A stretch of DNA of 64,000 nucleotides from JBBRCE01 sp038205115 (GCA_038205115.1 JBBRCE010000012.1:43647-107646), one strand, 5' to 3'. Numbered from the stretch's first letter, positions 17,144 to 26,920 are shown. Numbers and translations: made by a program. Notes: a model not told the origin generated them from the sequence alone.

Positions 17144-19699
17144 TCACGTGGAACCCACAACTTCGATGTTCAGTAAGCTGAGCGAAGTGTCGTACAAGTT
17201 GCCGATGTCGTGCAGCGTATCACTGCCGCTGCCGCCGTCGATCTGAGCGCTGGATTTGACGTGCGTGTATTTGATCTCCAGGCTGTCGTTGCCGTCGCCC
17301 AGGTTGGCGTAGAAGTTATCGAGAATCGAAGTCCGCAATGCCAAGGTGTCGGCACCCGAGCCGCCGTTAAGCGTCAGGCTTGTGCCGGTGTTGTTCTCGT
17401 AGGTGATCGTGTCGCCGGTGTCAGTGACGGTGCCGCCGGTGATGGTGGTGGCGCCGCCGAGCACCGACGAGTACAGCCACAGCGTTTTGCTGCCGCCGCA
17501 GGCGCTGCCATCAAAGAAAACCGTCGATTTCAAATTGCACCCGGCGATGGCGATGGTATCGATGCCGGTTCCGCTGGTGAACGTCGCAGCGCCTGTCGCC
17601 GCGCACTGCGCGGCGCTGATCAAATCGTTGCCGGCGCCGACATCGATCGACCACTTGCCGCCGACGCCAACTTGCGTTTGCTGAACCTGATCGTAGCCAG
17701 CCGCGCCCGCGATGGTCAGATCTTTGCCGATCACGCTAAACGCGGTGGTAATCTGATTGGAAATGCCGCCACGCCCGCCGACGATGCTCAGCGATCCGGT
17801 GGGATACGTCTGATTCACATAGATCACGTCATTGCCGGCGCCGCCATCGATGGCCAGGTTGCCGCCGAGCACCACGGCCGCGTTTTTGCCGACGTTGATG
17901 GTTTTGTCGCCGCTGCCGCCGCCGATGGTTACATCGCCGGCCAGGTTGGCGCCGTCGAGCGTGAACATATCAGCACCGGCAGTCAGGATGACCTGCATAC
18001 TATCGACGCCGCGGACGGTGACACTGCCGTTGAGCACGCCGTTGAGCATGGTGCCGCCGATTGCGGTGACCACATACTCGCGCGCAGTGCCGTCGCCAGT
18101 GACTTGAATTTGATCAGCCCGATTATCGCCAGTGATGACCAATTGCGTGCCCAGCATTTGCACGGTCACGCCTTGTGGATTGACGACCGGGGCCGAAGTG
18201 TTGAACGTGCGAACGTTGGAATATGTTGTGCCGGCGCTGTTGCTGGCGTAGGCGACGTACGAGTAATTCGTGCCGGGCTGAAGTCCGGTATCTTTGACCG
18301 TGAACGCGCCGGTCGTGCCGCTAACCACGAAATTAACAACGCCGCTATCGCCGAGTATCGGCGAAGCATCGACCGAGGTTTGCGAAATCAGCACGCCGCG
18401 GGCAGTGATCGCGGCGCCGCCGTCGCTGGTGACGTTACCGCCAAGCGTGGCGGTGGAGATTGTGATATTCGTCGCGGCCGCGCTGCTGACGGTAGGTCGC
18501 ACGATGCTGGCCGCGCCGCCATAGGTTGCCAGGTAAGGGATCAGCAGATTCGCCACGGGACTTCCCAGCCCTGTGGCCAAGTCGTAGCCGGCGGTGGCTG
18601 TTTGATATTGCGTGCTGCCGGTGGTAATGTCGTGAAAGTCCGCGCTGGGCGCTGCGTACAGGGCCGCTTTGGTTTGCGTGGCACCGTCGAGCGCGCCTAA
18701 TCCGTTGAGCGCCCGGCCTTGATTGGCGATGGCGATCAGCGCGGCCCACTGCGGCGCGCCGGCGCTCGTGCCGTCAAAAGCGCCCCAGCCTGTGCTGGGA
18801 CCGAAGGTATCGTAAACGGCCACGCCAACGCCCGCGTTGTACGCCACATCCGGCGTGTTGCGTCCGGAGAATTCCGCGCTGGTTCCGCCGCCACCACTCC
18901 AGACCGTATGACCGGAGGAGGTTGGCGTCCAAGCCGTTTCGCGACTGATCGTATTGGAAGCAGTTAAGTAGAGATCGGTACCGCCTACGGCCAGTACGTT
19001 GGGCGAAGTGGCCGGAAACGTCGGCACGCCGTGATCGCCGCTGGCTGCGACAAACGTAATGCCTTGATGGCCGGCCGGCGTGACCAGATACTGCGAACTG
19101 AGCCCCTGATCGTACGAGGAATATTTGACATTGTCGTTACTGCCCCAGCTTATTGAAATCGCCGAGACGCCGGGCTGATTGCGGGCCCAATTAACGGCCG
19201 CAAACAGATCGCTATCGGAGTCGCTACTGGCTTCCACGAGCAGGATATTGGCGCCAGGCGCAATCGCGTGCGCCCACTCGACATCCAGCGCTGTTTCGCC
19301 TTCCCAGCCTTGCGCCGGATCGGTCACGGGCAGAACAGCGCCGCCGTTCTGGTTCACAACGCGTAGGCTCGGCGGCGGCGCGATGCCAAGCGACGAGTCG
19401 AAATTCGCCAGGTCCGAGATAATGTTCGGATCGTCGTAAGCGTCGATAATGGCGATGGTTTGTCCGCGACCGTCGGCGGCAATTCCGCCAAACGACGTGG
19501 CCGAAAACCCGTAGGCCGCGCGAATCTGCGACGGCGTGTAGCCGACGATGCCACTGCCAGCTTGCGGCTGAAAGTGATACATCGGCGCTACCGAATTGGC
19601 CGACATCAACTGCCGGCATTCGAGACTTTCGTAGCGAAGTTGCCGGACGGGCTGCCGACGAGCGGGCCTCAAGCGAGATTGCGAATGCATTCGCGGCAT
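17144..19699 (-). CDS. Secreted sedolisin-like (S53) serine peptidase with RTX-like repeats
   Basis: An 851-residue exported protein. The N-terminus carries the planctomycete motif LRYESLECRQLMSA instead of a classical signal peptide. Residues about 50-395 are an S53-type catalytic domain: Glu135 and Asp139 (GETALDVEW), the oxyanion Asp222 (ASGDHG), and nucleophile Ser312 (DGTSAGAPQW). A GYDLATGLGSP segment matches the family's calcium site. A fibronectin III-like domain (about 405-505) follows. The C-terminus is a beta-roll-like region with several GGxGxD repeats (GGAGNDVIY, VGAGNDLIS, GGSGADTLA, GGSGSDTLH). The usual long S53 propeptide is absent. It is probably a secreted or surface protease; the substrate is unknown. 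Confidence 0.85.
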   Translation of the reverse strand: MPRMHSQSRLRPARRQPVRQLRYESLECRQLMSANSVAPMYHFQPQAGSGIVGYTPSQIRAAYGFSATSFGGIAADGRGQTIAIIDAYDDPNIISDLANFDSSLGIAPPPSLRVVNQNGGAVLPVTDPAQGWEGETALDVEWAHAIAPGANILLVEASSDSDSDLFAAVNWARNQPGVSAISISWGSNDNVKYSSYDQGLSSQYLVTPAGHQGITFVAASGDHGVPTFPATSPNVLAVGGTDLYLTASNTISRETAWTPTSSGHTVWSGGGGTSAEFSGRNTPDVAYNAGVGVAVYDTFGPSTGWGAFDGTSAGAPQWAALIAIANQGRALNGLGALDGATQTKAALYAAPSADFHDITTGSTQYQTATAGYDLATGLGSPVANLLIPYLATYGGAASIVRPTVSSAAATNITISTATLGGNVTSDGGAAITARGVLISQTSVDASPILGDSGVVNFVVSGTTGAFTVKDTGLQPGTNYSYVAYASNSAGTTYSNVRTFNTSAPVVNPQGVTVQMLGTQLVITGDNRADQIQVTGDGTAREYVVTAIGGTMLNGVLNGSVTVRGVDSMQVILTAGADMFTLDGANLAGDVTIGGGSGDKTINVGKNAAVVLGGNLAIDGGAGNDVIYVNQTYPTGSLSIVGGRGGISNQITTAFSVIGKDLTIAGAAGYDQVQQTQVGVGGKWSIDVGAGNDLISAAQCAATGAATFTSGTGIDTIAIAGCNLKSTVFFDGSACGGSKTLWLYSSVLGGATTITGGTVTDTGDTITYENNTGTSLTLNGGSGADTLALRTSILDNFYANLGDGNDSLEIKYTHVKSSAQIDGGSGSDTLHDIGNLYDTSLSLLNIEVVGST

Positions 19700-20008
19700 A
19701 GCTGGAAATCGACCATTGCAAGAACTGCTGCCCCCGATCCTCGGATCAATCCTCGCTGCGGATCAATACTTGCCGCGGCCCAATTGCAGCGTCCGAAAAT
19801 CGTCATGTGGAGTGGGCGTATAGCCCACACCCTGTATAAGTAATCGTTCGCCGAAAACCGTCCGAATTCAAGTACGACCTGTGAATTCGCGGATTCGCGC
19901 AACGACCTGTCGTGCGCGACACTTTGGCACGCGAAGTTATTGGGTTGTGCAAACCGTTGCGGCTGAAGCGCATGTGAAAAGCATTACCACGTATCGAGGC
20001 ATCGACGT
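19700..20008. other. Upstream region of the sedolisin-like gene
   Basis: A 309-base gap between two minus-strand genes. It includes a GTGGGC/GCCCAC inverted repeat with a five-base loop at 19812-19828. Nearby TATAC-like sequences on the minus strand could be part of a promoter, but no clear -35 is visible. Nothing else can be supported. Confidence 0.4.
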
Positions 20009-21028
20009 TCATGGTTTGGCGGATTCGCTGGCATGGTGCGCTTCGCTGGGCGTTTTCGTTTTTTGCCCGGCGGCGAACAGGTGGCATTCGTGGCCGAGAA
20101 ACACCAAGACGGCAATACCGAGCGGGATGAGATAAAAGATGCCGCGGTAGACCAATGTGATGCCGAGGATCTGCGCCCGCAGCCGGTTATCGTCGGCGTT
20201 GGCCAACAGGAGTTTCAGTATCGCCAACTCAACCACGCCCAAGCCGCCGGGCACGCGTGAGATGATGACGGTAAATGTCGTCAGGCAGAACACCGCGACA
20301 AACGCGATGAACCCTTGGCGGACTTCATCCGGCAGCAGCACGTAAAAGATGCCGGCGTTTACCAGAAACGCCATCGCCGAAACGACCGCCTGCGCCGCAG
20401 CCAGCCGAAACGTGGGCAGCGAAAAACGAAAGTGACCGAACTGATAGACTGTTTGCATGCGGAGCGTTACCAGCAGATAACCGCCTACCGCCGCCAGCAA
20501 AATCAATCCTACGGGCCACAAATGATGCAGGGGCAACGACCAATCCGGCGGCAACTGCACGGGATCGAACAAAAACGTCACGCCAGCCAGTGCGTAGAAG
20601 CCAACCCAAAACGTCGGCGCCGTGAGGGCGATGAATTTGACCACCTCGGCGAGTGGAAATCCCCAGGCTGAATAAAACCGCATCCGTACGGCCGACGCGC
20701 CAAAAATCGTGCCGAAATTCAAACCAATCACGCGGGCAATCACGCCCAGCAGCGTCAATCGCCACCAATTGTGCGAATGTTCCAAGTGGCGGGCGGCCAG
20801 TGAATCGTAGAGCACGCAGCCAGCGTAATAGGCGGCCGTCAGACCGCCAGCGGCCAGCAGTTTGCCGGTGGGAATCGCCCACATGCTTTGCTTGAGCTGT
20901 TCGAAATCGATCTTTTGCAACTCGCTGGTCAACAGCCAAACCACGCCGCAAAACAGCAACAGCACCAGCAGCGGACCGAACTTGCGTGCGGTTTTCAGCC
21001 AGGCATCGAGCTTTTCGGATGAGATCAT
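20009..21028 (-). CDS. Lysylphosphatidylglycerol synthase transmembrane region family protein (UPF0104)
   Basis: A 339-residue integral membrane protein with about eight hydrophobic helices, matching the membrane part of the LPG synthase/flippase (UPF0104) family without a soluble synthase domain. Family landmarks are the R-x-x-x-LNFGTIFGASAVR segment near residues 95-110 and RVPGGLGVVELAIL near residue 255. Such stand-alone domains are thought to move or modify lipids in the inner membrane. I chose the ATG at 21028 (MISSEKLDAW); the frame extends upstream but that part is basic and unconserved-looking. It ends with a short charged tail. No partner gene is adjacent. Confidence 0.82.
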   Translation of the reverse strand: MISSEKLDAWLKTARKFGPLLVLLLFCGVVWLLTSELQKIDFEQLKQSMWAIPTGKLLAAGGLTAAYYAGCVLYDSLAARHLEHSHNWWRLTLLGVIARVIGLNFGTIFGASAVRMRFYSAWGFPLAEVVKFIALTAPTFWVGFYALAGVTFLFDPVQLPPDWSLPLHHLWPVGLILLAAVGGYLLVTLRMQTVYQFGHFRFSLPTFRLAAAQAVVSAMAFLVNAGIFYVLLPDEVRQGFIAFVAVFCLTTFTVIISRVPGGLGVVELAILKLLLANADDNRLRAQILGITLVYRGIFYLIPLGIAVLVFLGHECHLFAAGQKTKTPSEAHHASESAKP

Positions 21029-21275
21029 GCAGCGGGTCAACGAATGTTGGACGTGGTGTTCGGGCAACTGTTTAGTATACGAAGCGCGGCGTGTAAACCT
21101 TTTCACTGCTGCCAAGGGAGGAAATCGCGGCCTGCCGGCGTTATTCTCGCCGACCGGCGGACCGCGTTTCGCCTCGAACTTCGTGGTCGCGGTCAGCGGC
21201 CTGCTCTTTCCTGCCTGGGCGAGCTAAGATTACCATAACGGTTGTTGCGGAAAGCTTCCTGACGAGAGTGATGTT

Positions 21276-21977
21276 ATGAATGCGCTGATTTTGATGGTTG
21301 CATCAACCACCGTGGGGATCAACTTTGGCTACCAGCCGACGGGCGATGGCGGTTTGGAGTACATCATTCAGGTCGAGCCGGATTTTTGTCAATCGTTTCC
21401 GGACAAAGGCATTTCCAGCGAGGTGCCCCGCGAGATGTTGAATTCGATCCATCGCTTTCGGATTGTGGTTGGCAACGATCAACTGCCGCGCGAGAACCTG
21501 CCGCCCGCCATGCGGACGATTCAGACGCCAGCCAACACGTATCCGATCAGGCCGATTTCGCCCGACGTCAATTCGCAGAATTCGTTTCCGCCAGCCACGT
21601 CGCGCCCGCCGCTCGATAATCCGCTGCAGCCGCGACCGATTGCGCCGGCCCAAGACCCCGATTCGTTCAATCCGCTGGGCAATCGCCCGAGCGAAGACCG
21701 CACGCGGCAGCAAAACCCGCTTGATCGCCGCGACTCGACAACCGAAGCCTCCGAACGCCCCAAGCTGCCGACATTTGCCGACGACAAAAACACGCAGCGA
21801 TTCACCGGTTATGCCACCGCCGCCGAGCCCGAGCGACAGTGGTGGGCGTTAACAACCACGTTGGTGGCGCTGTTCGCCTCGTTGGGCGGCAACTTGTATC
21901 AGGGGTTGGCGCACTTTAACCTCCGCCAGCGGTATCAATCGTTGGTTGAGCGCGTGCAGTCGCCGGCCCGCGTTTAG
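21276..21977 (+). CDS. Hypothetical protein with a C-terminal membrane anchor
   Basis: A 233-residue protein. The N-terminal 80 residues form a compact domain beginning with a short hydrophobic stretch (ALILMVASTTVGINFGY) and containing VPREMLNSIHRFRIVVGND. The middle, about residues 95-180, is Pro/Arg/Asp-rich and probably disordered. Near the C-terminus WWALTTTLVALFASLGGNLY is a likely transmembrane helix, followed by a short basic tail. GAGAGTG lies before the ATG. It precedes ribF by 47 bases on the same strand, and the following genes may share the transcript. Family and function are not recognised. Confidence 0.7.
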   Translation: MNALILMVASTTVGINFGYQPTGDGGLEYIIQVEPDFCQSFPDKGISSEVPREMLNSIHRFRIVVGNDQLPRENLPPAMRTIQTPANTYPIRPISPDVNSQNSFPPATSRPPLDNPLQPRPIAPAQDPDSFNPLGNRPSEDRTRQQNPLDRRDSTTEASERPKLPTFADDKNTQRFTGYATAAEPERQWWALTTTLVALFASLGGNLYQGLAHFNLRQRYQSLVERVQSPARV

Positions 21978-22024
21978 CGCCAGCTTTTGGCAGGCAGTTG
22001 ATTGCCCGCCGGTTTGACCGCATA

Positions 22025-23047
22025 ATGCCGGCGTCGGCCACGCTTGCCACCCCGAGGTTTATCGATGTCGGCCCGTTTGTGCAATTGATTCGCGACTTCG
22101 CCGAATTGCCCGCCGAACTCCGCGGCGGTGCCGTTGCCATTGGTAACTTCGATGGCGTGCATCGCGGTCATGCTCAAATCGTTCAGCGGTTGCTGGAGCG
22201 CGCGGCCGGAGTGCGCGGCCCAGCCATCGTCTTCACATTCGATCCGCATCCCGTGCGACTGCTGCGGCCGGCCGAAGCGCCGCCACCGCTGACCTGGACC
22301 GATCGCAAGGCCGAACTGCTCGGCGCGCTGGGTGTGAATGCGATGTTGGCCTATCCCACGGACGAAGCGCTGCTGCAGCTTACGGCACACGAGTTCTTCC
22401 GGCAAATCGTGGTCGAGCGCCTCGACGCCAAGGCAATTGTCGAAGGGCCCAACTTCTATTTTGGGCACAAGCGGTCTGGCACGATCGACGTGCTGCGGAC
22501 GTTTTGTCAACAGGCGGGCATCGGTTTGGACGTGGTTGAACCGATCTCCACTGCTGGCGAGCTGGTCTCCAGTTCACGTGTCCGCGGTTTGCTTGCGGCC
22601 GGAGATATTGCCGCCGCTAACAGCTTGTTGACGCAACCTTATCGCATTCGCGGCATGGTGGCGCACGGCGCGGGGCGGGGGGCCAAGCTGGGCTTCGCCA
22701 CGGCCAATGTCGAAGCCATCGATACGCTGCTGCCCGCTGCGGGCGTCTATGCCGGCCGCGCTTGGGTTGGGCAGACCGCCTGGCCAGCCGCGATTAACCT
22801 CGGGCCAAATCCCACGTTTGGCGAACATGCCCTGAAAACGGAAGTGCATTTGATTGGCTTTCAGGGTTCGTTGTATGGGCAGGTTTTGGAGGTTGACTTT
22901 CTGGCCCGGCTGCGAGACATTCAACGCTTTAGTGGCGTCGATGCGCTACGTGAACAACTGCAAGCCGACATCGCCGCAGCGCTGCGACAAACGCAAATGT
23001 CAGTCGGCCAAGGCAGGCCGCAGTCGAACAACTCCGCGAGTTCTTGA
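22025..23047 (+). CDS. ribF: Bifunctional riboflavin kinase/FAD synthetase
   Basis: A 340-residue enzyme converting riboflavin to FMN and FMN to FAD. The N-terminal FAD synthetase domain has AIGNFDGVHRGHAQI, the nucleotidyltransferase HxGH motif, and TFDPHP. The later VSSSRVRGLLAAGDI is a second landmark of the domain. The C-terminal riboflavin kinase domain begins near residue 200 with RGMVAHGAGRGAKLGFATAN, which contains the conserved GxGxxLGFxTAN motif. I chose the ATG at 22025; a TTG nine codons earlier is possible. NrnA starts three bases after its stop, suggesting co-translation. RibBA, another flavin gene, lies about 17 kb away. Confidence 0.93.
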   Translation: MPASATLATPRFIDVGPFVQLIRDFAELPAELRGGAVAIGNFDGVHRGHAQIVQRLLERAAGVRGPAIVFTFDPHPVRLLRPAEAPPPLTWTDRKAELLGALGVNAMLAYPTDEALLQLTAHEFFRQIVVERLDAKAIVEGPNFYFGHKRSGTIDVLRTFCQQAGIGLDVVEPISTAGELVSSSRVRGLLAAGDIAAANSLLTQPYRIRGMVAHGAGRGAKLGFATANVEAIDTLLPAAGVYAGRAWVGQTAWPAAINLGPNPTFGEHALKTEVHLIGFQGSLYGQVLEVDFLARLRDIQRFSGVDALREQLQADIAAALRQTQMSVGQGRPQSNNSASS

Positions 23048-23050
23048 GTA

Positions 23051-24061
23051 ATGCCCGACACTTCGTCCGCCGCCAGCCCCATCGATTGGCCGCGTTTCGT
23101 TTCGCTCATTCAGTCGCACCAGCGATTTGTGCTGACCAGCCATATCCGGCCCGATTGCGACGCGCTGGGCAGCGAACTGGGGATGGCTGGCGTGCTCGAG
23201 GCGCTGGGCAAGCACGTGCGAATTGTCAACGGGCAGGTCTCGCCGCCGAACCTGGATTTCATCGACCCTGCTCGGCGGATCAAAGCGATTGGCGTCGACA
23301 TTCAGCCGGCCGAATTGCACGACGCGGACGTGTTGATGATTCTCGATACCAGCGCCTGGGCGCAGCTTGGCCCAATGGGCGACGCCATCCGTGCCATGCC
23401 TGCCAAGCGGATCGTACTCGATCATCACATGAGCAGCGATGAGTTGGGCGCGGAGCTGTTCAAAAACACCAAGGCGGAAGCGACCGGTCGGCTGGTGATC
23501 GAAGCGGCTGAGCAGTTAGGCGTGGCGCTTACGCCTGAGATGGCGATGCCACTGTTTGCGGCGCTCGCCACCGATACCGGCTGGTTCCGATTTTCTTCGG
23601 TCACGGCCGAAACCTATCGCTACGCGGCCAAACTGGTGGCGGCTGGCGCGCAGGTGACCAGTATCTACAACGTGCTTTACGAGCAAGACACTCTGGCACG
23701 ATTGAAACTGATCGGTCGAATTCTGGACCGCACCACAGCCGAACTCGACGGCCGACTGATCCACACGCACGTTTTTCAACAAGATTTCAAAGATTTGGGC
23801 GCGCTGCCGTCGGACACGGAAGATATCATCAACCTCACGCTCAACGTGGCCGGCACGCAAGTGGCTGTCATCTTTGTCGAGCTCGGTTCGGGTGGTTTTA
23901 AAATCAGTTTTCGCAGCCGCAGCCAGGTCGATTGCAGCCAACTGGCCGGACTGTTTGCCGGCGGCGGGCACAAAGCGGCGGCCGGTGCCACGATCCGCGA
24001 GCCGTTCGACGTCGTTCAAAGCCGCGTGCTTGACGCGGTCCGCAAGGCGATGGGAAAATAA
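23051..24061 (+). CDS. nrnA: DHH family phosphoesterase, NrnA-like oligoribonuclease/pAp phosphatase
   Basis: A 336-residue cytoplasmic enzyme. N-terminal metal-binding motifs include HIRPDCDALGSE and the DHH signature LDHHMSSDE. The C-terminal DHHA1 domain ends with AGGGHKAAAGAT, the substrate-binding glycine motif. Bacterial NrnA degrades short RNA fragments (nanoRNA) and dephosphorylates pAp, a by-product of sulfate assimilation. Length and motif order are normal for the family. It begins three bases after the ribF stop. The Rieske gene follows after a 175-base gap, so it may be in a separate transcript. Confidence 0.9.
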   Translation: MPDTSSAASPIDWPRFVSLIQSHQRFVLTSHIRPDCDALGSELGMAGVLEALGKHVRIVNGQVSPPNLDFIDPARRIKAIGVDIQPAELHDADVLMILDTSAWAQLGPMGDAIRAMPAKRIVLDHHMSSDELGAELFKNTKAEATGRLVIEAAEQLGVALTPEMAMPLFAALATDTGWFRFSSVTAETYRYAAKLVAAGAQVTSIYNVLYEQDTLARLKLIGRILDRTTAELDGRLIHTHVFQQDFKDLGALPSDTEDIINLTLNVAGTQVAVIFVELGSGGFKISFRSRSQVDCSQLAGLFAGGGHKAAAGATIREPFDVVQSRVLDAVRKAMGK

Positions 24062-24236
24062 CCGCGCAGCGCGCCGCAATTGGGCCGTTCGCCGCGCCGC
24101 TTCGCACGCAGGGGAGCCACGTGCGTTGCGGGGGAAGTCGTTTGGGCGAAGTCCGTTTTCGCCGGTTCCTGGCAGAGCATCCGTGACGGGGCTGGCATCG
24201 AGCGCCCCGGCCGACAAACCAACCCGAGATTGCAGC

Positions 24237-24821
24237 ATGAATCAGCCAATGCAGCCAGCCCCACGGCCGATGACTAACCCGGCAACGCCGGCCGCGGAAG
24301 AGCGCCGCGGATTTCTCGGCAAGCTGATGGCCGTGGCCATTGGCGGCGCGGTGTCGCTGGTGCCACTGGCGGCCGGATTGTTTACGATCTTCGATCCGTT
24401 GCGTCGCAAATCGGCGCAAGGCGCGCCGCTGTTTGTCGCGCCGCTTGCAGCGCTTTCGCCAGGCGGTCCGCCCCAGCGATTTCCGGTGATTGCCGATCGC
24501 ACGGACGCCTGGAATCGATATCCCAAAGATGCGATTGGTGCCGTGTACTTGCGTTTGTTGACTGACGGCAAGCTGGATGCGTTCAATGTCATTTGCCCTC
24601 ACGCCGGCTGTGCCGTGAGTTTCAGCGCCAGCGAAGCGGTCTTCAAATGCCCCTGTCACACCAGCGATTTCAAGCTCGATGGCTCGGTCAAGGCGGGTCC
24701 GAGTCCACGCGGCATGGATCAACTGGAGACGGAAATTCGCGACGTGAACGGGCGTAAGGAAGTTTGGGTCAAGTTCATCAACTACTATCCCGGCAAGTCC
24801 GAACAGGTGGCAAAACCATGA
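24237..24821 (+). CDS. Rieske iron-sulfur protein of a bc-type complex
   Basis: A 194-residue subunit of a quinol:cytochrome c oxidoreductase. After a basic N-terminus (EERRGFLGK) there is one hydrophobic helix, about residues 30-52, that anchors it in the membrane. The Rieske fold has C120-P-H122 and C138-P-C140-H141, the expected CxH and CxxH ligands of a [2Fe-2S] cluster. It should take electrons from quinol at the Qo site and pass them to cytochrome c. Its last base overlaps the cytochrome b start (ATGA), so the two are translationally coupled and belong to one complex. Confidence 0.92.
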   Translation: MNQPMQPAPRPMTNPATPAAEERRGFLGKLMAVAIGGAVSLVPLAAGLFTIFDPLRRKSAQGAPLFVAPLAALSPGGPPQRFPVIADRTDAWNRYPKDAIGAVYLRLLTDGKLDAFNVICPHAGCAVSFSASEAVFKCPCHTSDFKLDGSVKAGPSPRGMDQLETEIRDVNGRKEVWVKFINYYPGKSEQVAKP

Positions 24822-26920
24822 GGCAATTGGCGACGAGCTTGGCCGACTGGTGGGACCATCGCACCGGTTTTCGCGGCATCGTGCATGCCGCGCTGTACGA
24901 GAATATCCCTGGCGGATCGCGCTGGCGTTATGTCTGGGGCAGCACGCTGGTCTTTACGTTTGTGGTGCAAGTCATCACCGGCCTGTTTCTGTGGATGTCG
25001 TATAGCCCCAGCGCGCAGACCGCTTGGGAGAGCGTGTATTTCATTCAGTACGACATGCAAGGCGGGTGGCTGCTGCGTGGGCTGCATCACTTCACTGCGC
25101 AGGCCATGGTGGTGCTGCTGGCGCTGCACCTGTTGCAGGTGGTGATCGATTCCGCGTACAAGGCGCCGCGCGAGGTGAATTTCTGGCTCGGCCTGATCTT
25201 GATGCAAATTGTGCTGGGCCTATCGCTCACCGGCTATTTGCTGCCTTGGGATCAAAAAGGTTACTGGGCCACGCGCGTGGCTACCAATCTAATGGTGCTG
25301 GTGCCCGGCGTGGGTCAGCAGTTGCAGCAACTGGTGGTGGGCGGAACCGATTACGGTCATCACACGCTGACGCGCTTTTTTGCGCTGCATGCCGGCGTGC
25401 TGCCGATTTTGCTGGTGGCGTTTCTGGCGATACATATCTACGCCTTTCGGCGTCATGGCATACGCTACGTATTGCCTAAGAAAAACGCCAAACCGGATCG
25501 CACGTTTTGGCCCGATCAGGTGCTCAAAGACGCCGTGGCTTGTCTGGCCGTACTGGCGGTGGTGTTGTTTTTTGTGTTGCAAGCCGGTCTGCATGGCGAT
25601 CATAGCAAGCAGTCGCCTGGCGAGTATTTGGGCGCCGACCTCGGCGCGCCGGCCGACGGCAGCAAAGAGTATTCGGCCGCGCGGCCCGAATGGTATTTTT
25701 TGTTTCTGTTTCAGCTTCTCAAATACTTTCCCGGCAAGAACGAAGTGATTGGCGCGCTCGTGGTGCCAGGCATCGTGATGACCATGTTGGCGCTGATGCC
25801 GTTCATTGGCCGCTGGAATCTTGGGCACCGCTTTAACGTCGGTCTGATCATCTGCTTGTTGATCGGCGTGGCGCTGCTGACCGGCATGGCCGTCCACGAC
25901 GACCAATACGCCCGTTGGCACGACGGCTCGAAATGGCCCGCGGAAATCGGCGAACTCGAAGCGGCCGGTAAAACCGTCGAGGCCGAAGCGCTCCGCGCCA
26001 AACTGCTGAAGTATCAGGCGTCGCTCGATCATCAGGTGGCGGTGGAAGAAGCCGAAAAGAACGCCCACCGTGCGCGGCAACTGGTCGTTGCCAGCCACGG
26101 CATACCCGTGCAAGGCGCCGTAGGCATGCTCCGCGACGATCCGCAAACGCAGGGGCCGCTGCTGTTCGCGCAACATTGCGCCAGTTGCCATACCAACGTC
26201 GACCGCGATCATCCCGGTGCAGAAGTCGCCAGTTTGAGCAAGGCCTCCGCGCCCAACTTGTTTGGCTTTGGCGGTCGTCAGTGGATCAGCGGGCTGCTGG
26301 ATAAAAACCAGGTTAACGAATCGCACTATTTTGGCAGCATTCCGCCCATTGATGCGGCCACCGGCAAACCAAAGATCGATCCCAGCACCGGCAAACCGGC
26401 GGTGCGGGCAATGGTCTCGTTTGTGCAAGACGATCTGACCAAAGAACCGTGGACCGCGCACGAAATTCAGCAGGTGGCCATCGCACTGGCTGCCGAAGGT
26501 CACCCGGACGAAGCGCGCAAAGACGAGGCCGACGTGCTCGCCGGCGGCAAACTGATTCGCGACGAAAGCCGCTGCGGCCAGTGCCACCAGTTCCACAACA
26601 AGGTGGAGTTAGGGTCCGCGCCGCTGCTGACCGACTATGGTTCGAAGGATTGGATCGTCGGTATGATTTCCAACCCTGCTGACAATAAGTATTATGGCCA
26701 GGACAATCAGCGGATGCCGGCGTTTGCCGCCGATCCGCACGACGCTGCCAAGAATTTGCTTTCGCCGCGGACGATCGAAATGATTGCCCAGTGGTTGCAC
26801 GAGCAGGCGACCCAGCGCGATGCGGCAGCCAGCGCAGCGCCGGCCGTATTGGCCAAGGGCGATGTTGGCACCGCCAGCAAAGCGGCAACCGGCGGCGCGG
26901 ACAAAGACGCGGCAAAATAA
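24818..26920 (+). CDS. Cytochrome b fused to a diheme cytochrome c
   Basis: A 700-residue fusion. Residues about 1-360 are cytochrome b with eight membrane helices. Heme ligands are His90/His104 in helix B and His191/His206 in helix D. The second pair has 14 residues between the two His, as in cytochrome b6 rather than mitochondrial cytochrome b. The Qo-site PEWY motif is at 290-293. A charged helical linker (about 370-420) leads to a C-terminal cytochrome c region with two heme sites, CASCH at 454-458 and CGQCH at 586-590. A RMPAFAAD segment may supply a Met ligand. No separate cytochrome c1 gene is present, so the tail probably replaces it. Confidence 0.9.
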   Translation: MRQLATSLADWWDHRTGFRGIVHAALYENIPGGSRWRYVWGSTLVFTFVVQVITGLFLWMSYSPSAQTAWESVYFIQYDMQGGWLLRGLHHFTAQAMVVLLALHLLQVVIDSAYKAPREVNFWLGLILMQIVLGLSLTGYLLPWDQKGYWATRVATNLMVLVPGVGQQLQQLVVGGTDYGHHTLTRFFALHAGVLPILLVAFLAIHIYAFRRHGIRYVLPKKNAKPDRTFWPDQVLKDAVACLAVLAVVLFFVLQAGLHGDHSKQSPGEYLGADLGAPADGSKEYSAARPEWYFLFLFQLLKYFPGKNEVIGALVVPGIVMTMLALMPFIGRWNLGHRFNVGLIICLLIGVALLTGMAVHDDQYARWHDGSKWPAEIGELEAAGKTVEAEALRAKLLKYQASLDHQVAVEEAEKNAHRARQLVVASHGIPVQGAVGMLRDDPQTQGPLLFAQHCASCHTNVDRDHPGAEVASLSKASAPNLFGFGGRQWISGLLDKNQVNESHYFGSIPPIDAATGKPKIDPSTGKPAVRAMVSFVQDDLTKEPWTAHEIQQVAIALAAEGHPDEARKDEADVLAGGKLIRDESRCGQCHQFHNKVELGSAPLLTDYGSKDWIVGMISNPADNKYYGQDNQRMPAFAADPHDAAKNLLSPRTIEMIAQWLHEQATQRDAAASAAPAVLAKGDVGTASKAATGGADKDAAK

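Noticed and set aside
17210..18700. A 496-codon open frame opposite the sedolisin-like gene
   Set aside because: It lies wholly inside a convincing gene on the other strand and has the repetitive Ala/Arg/Gly composition expected from GC-rich DNA read in the wrong frame. No domain is visible.
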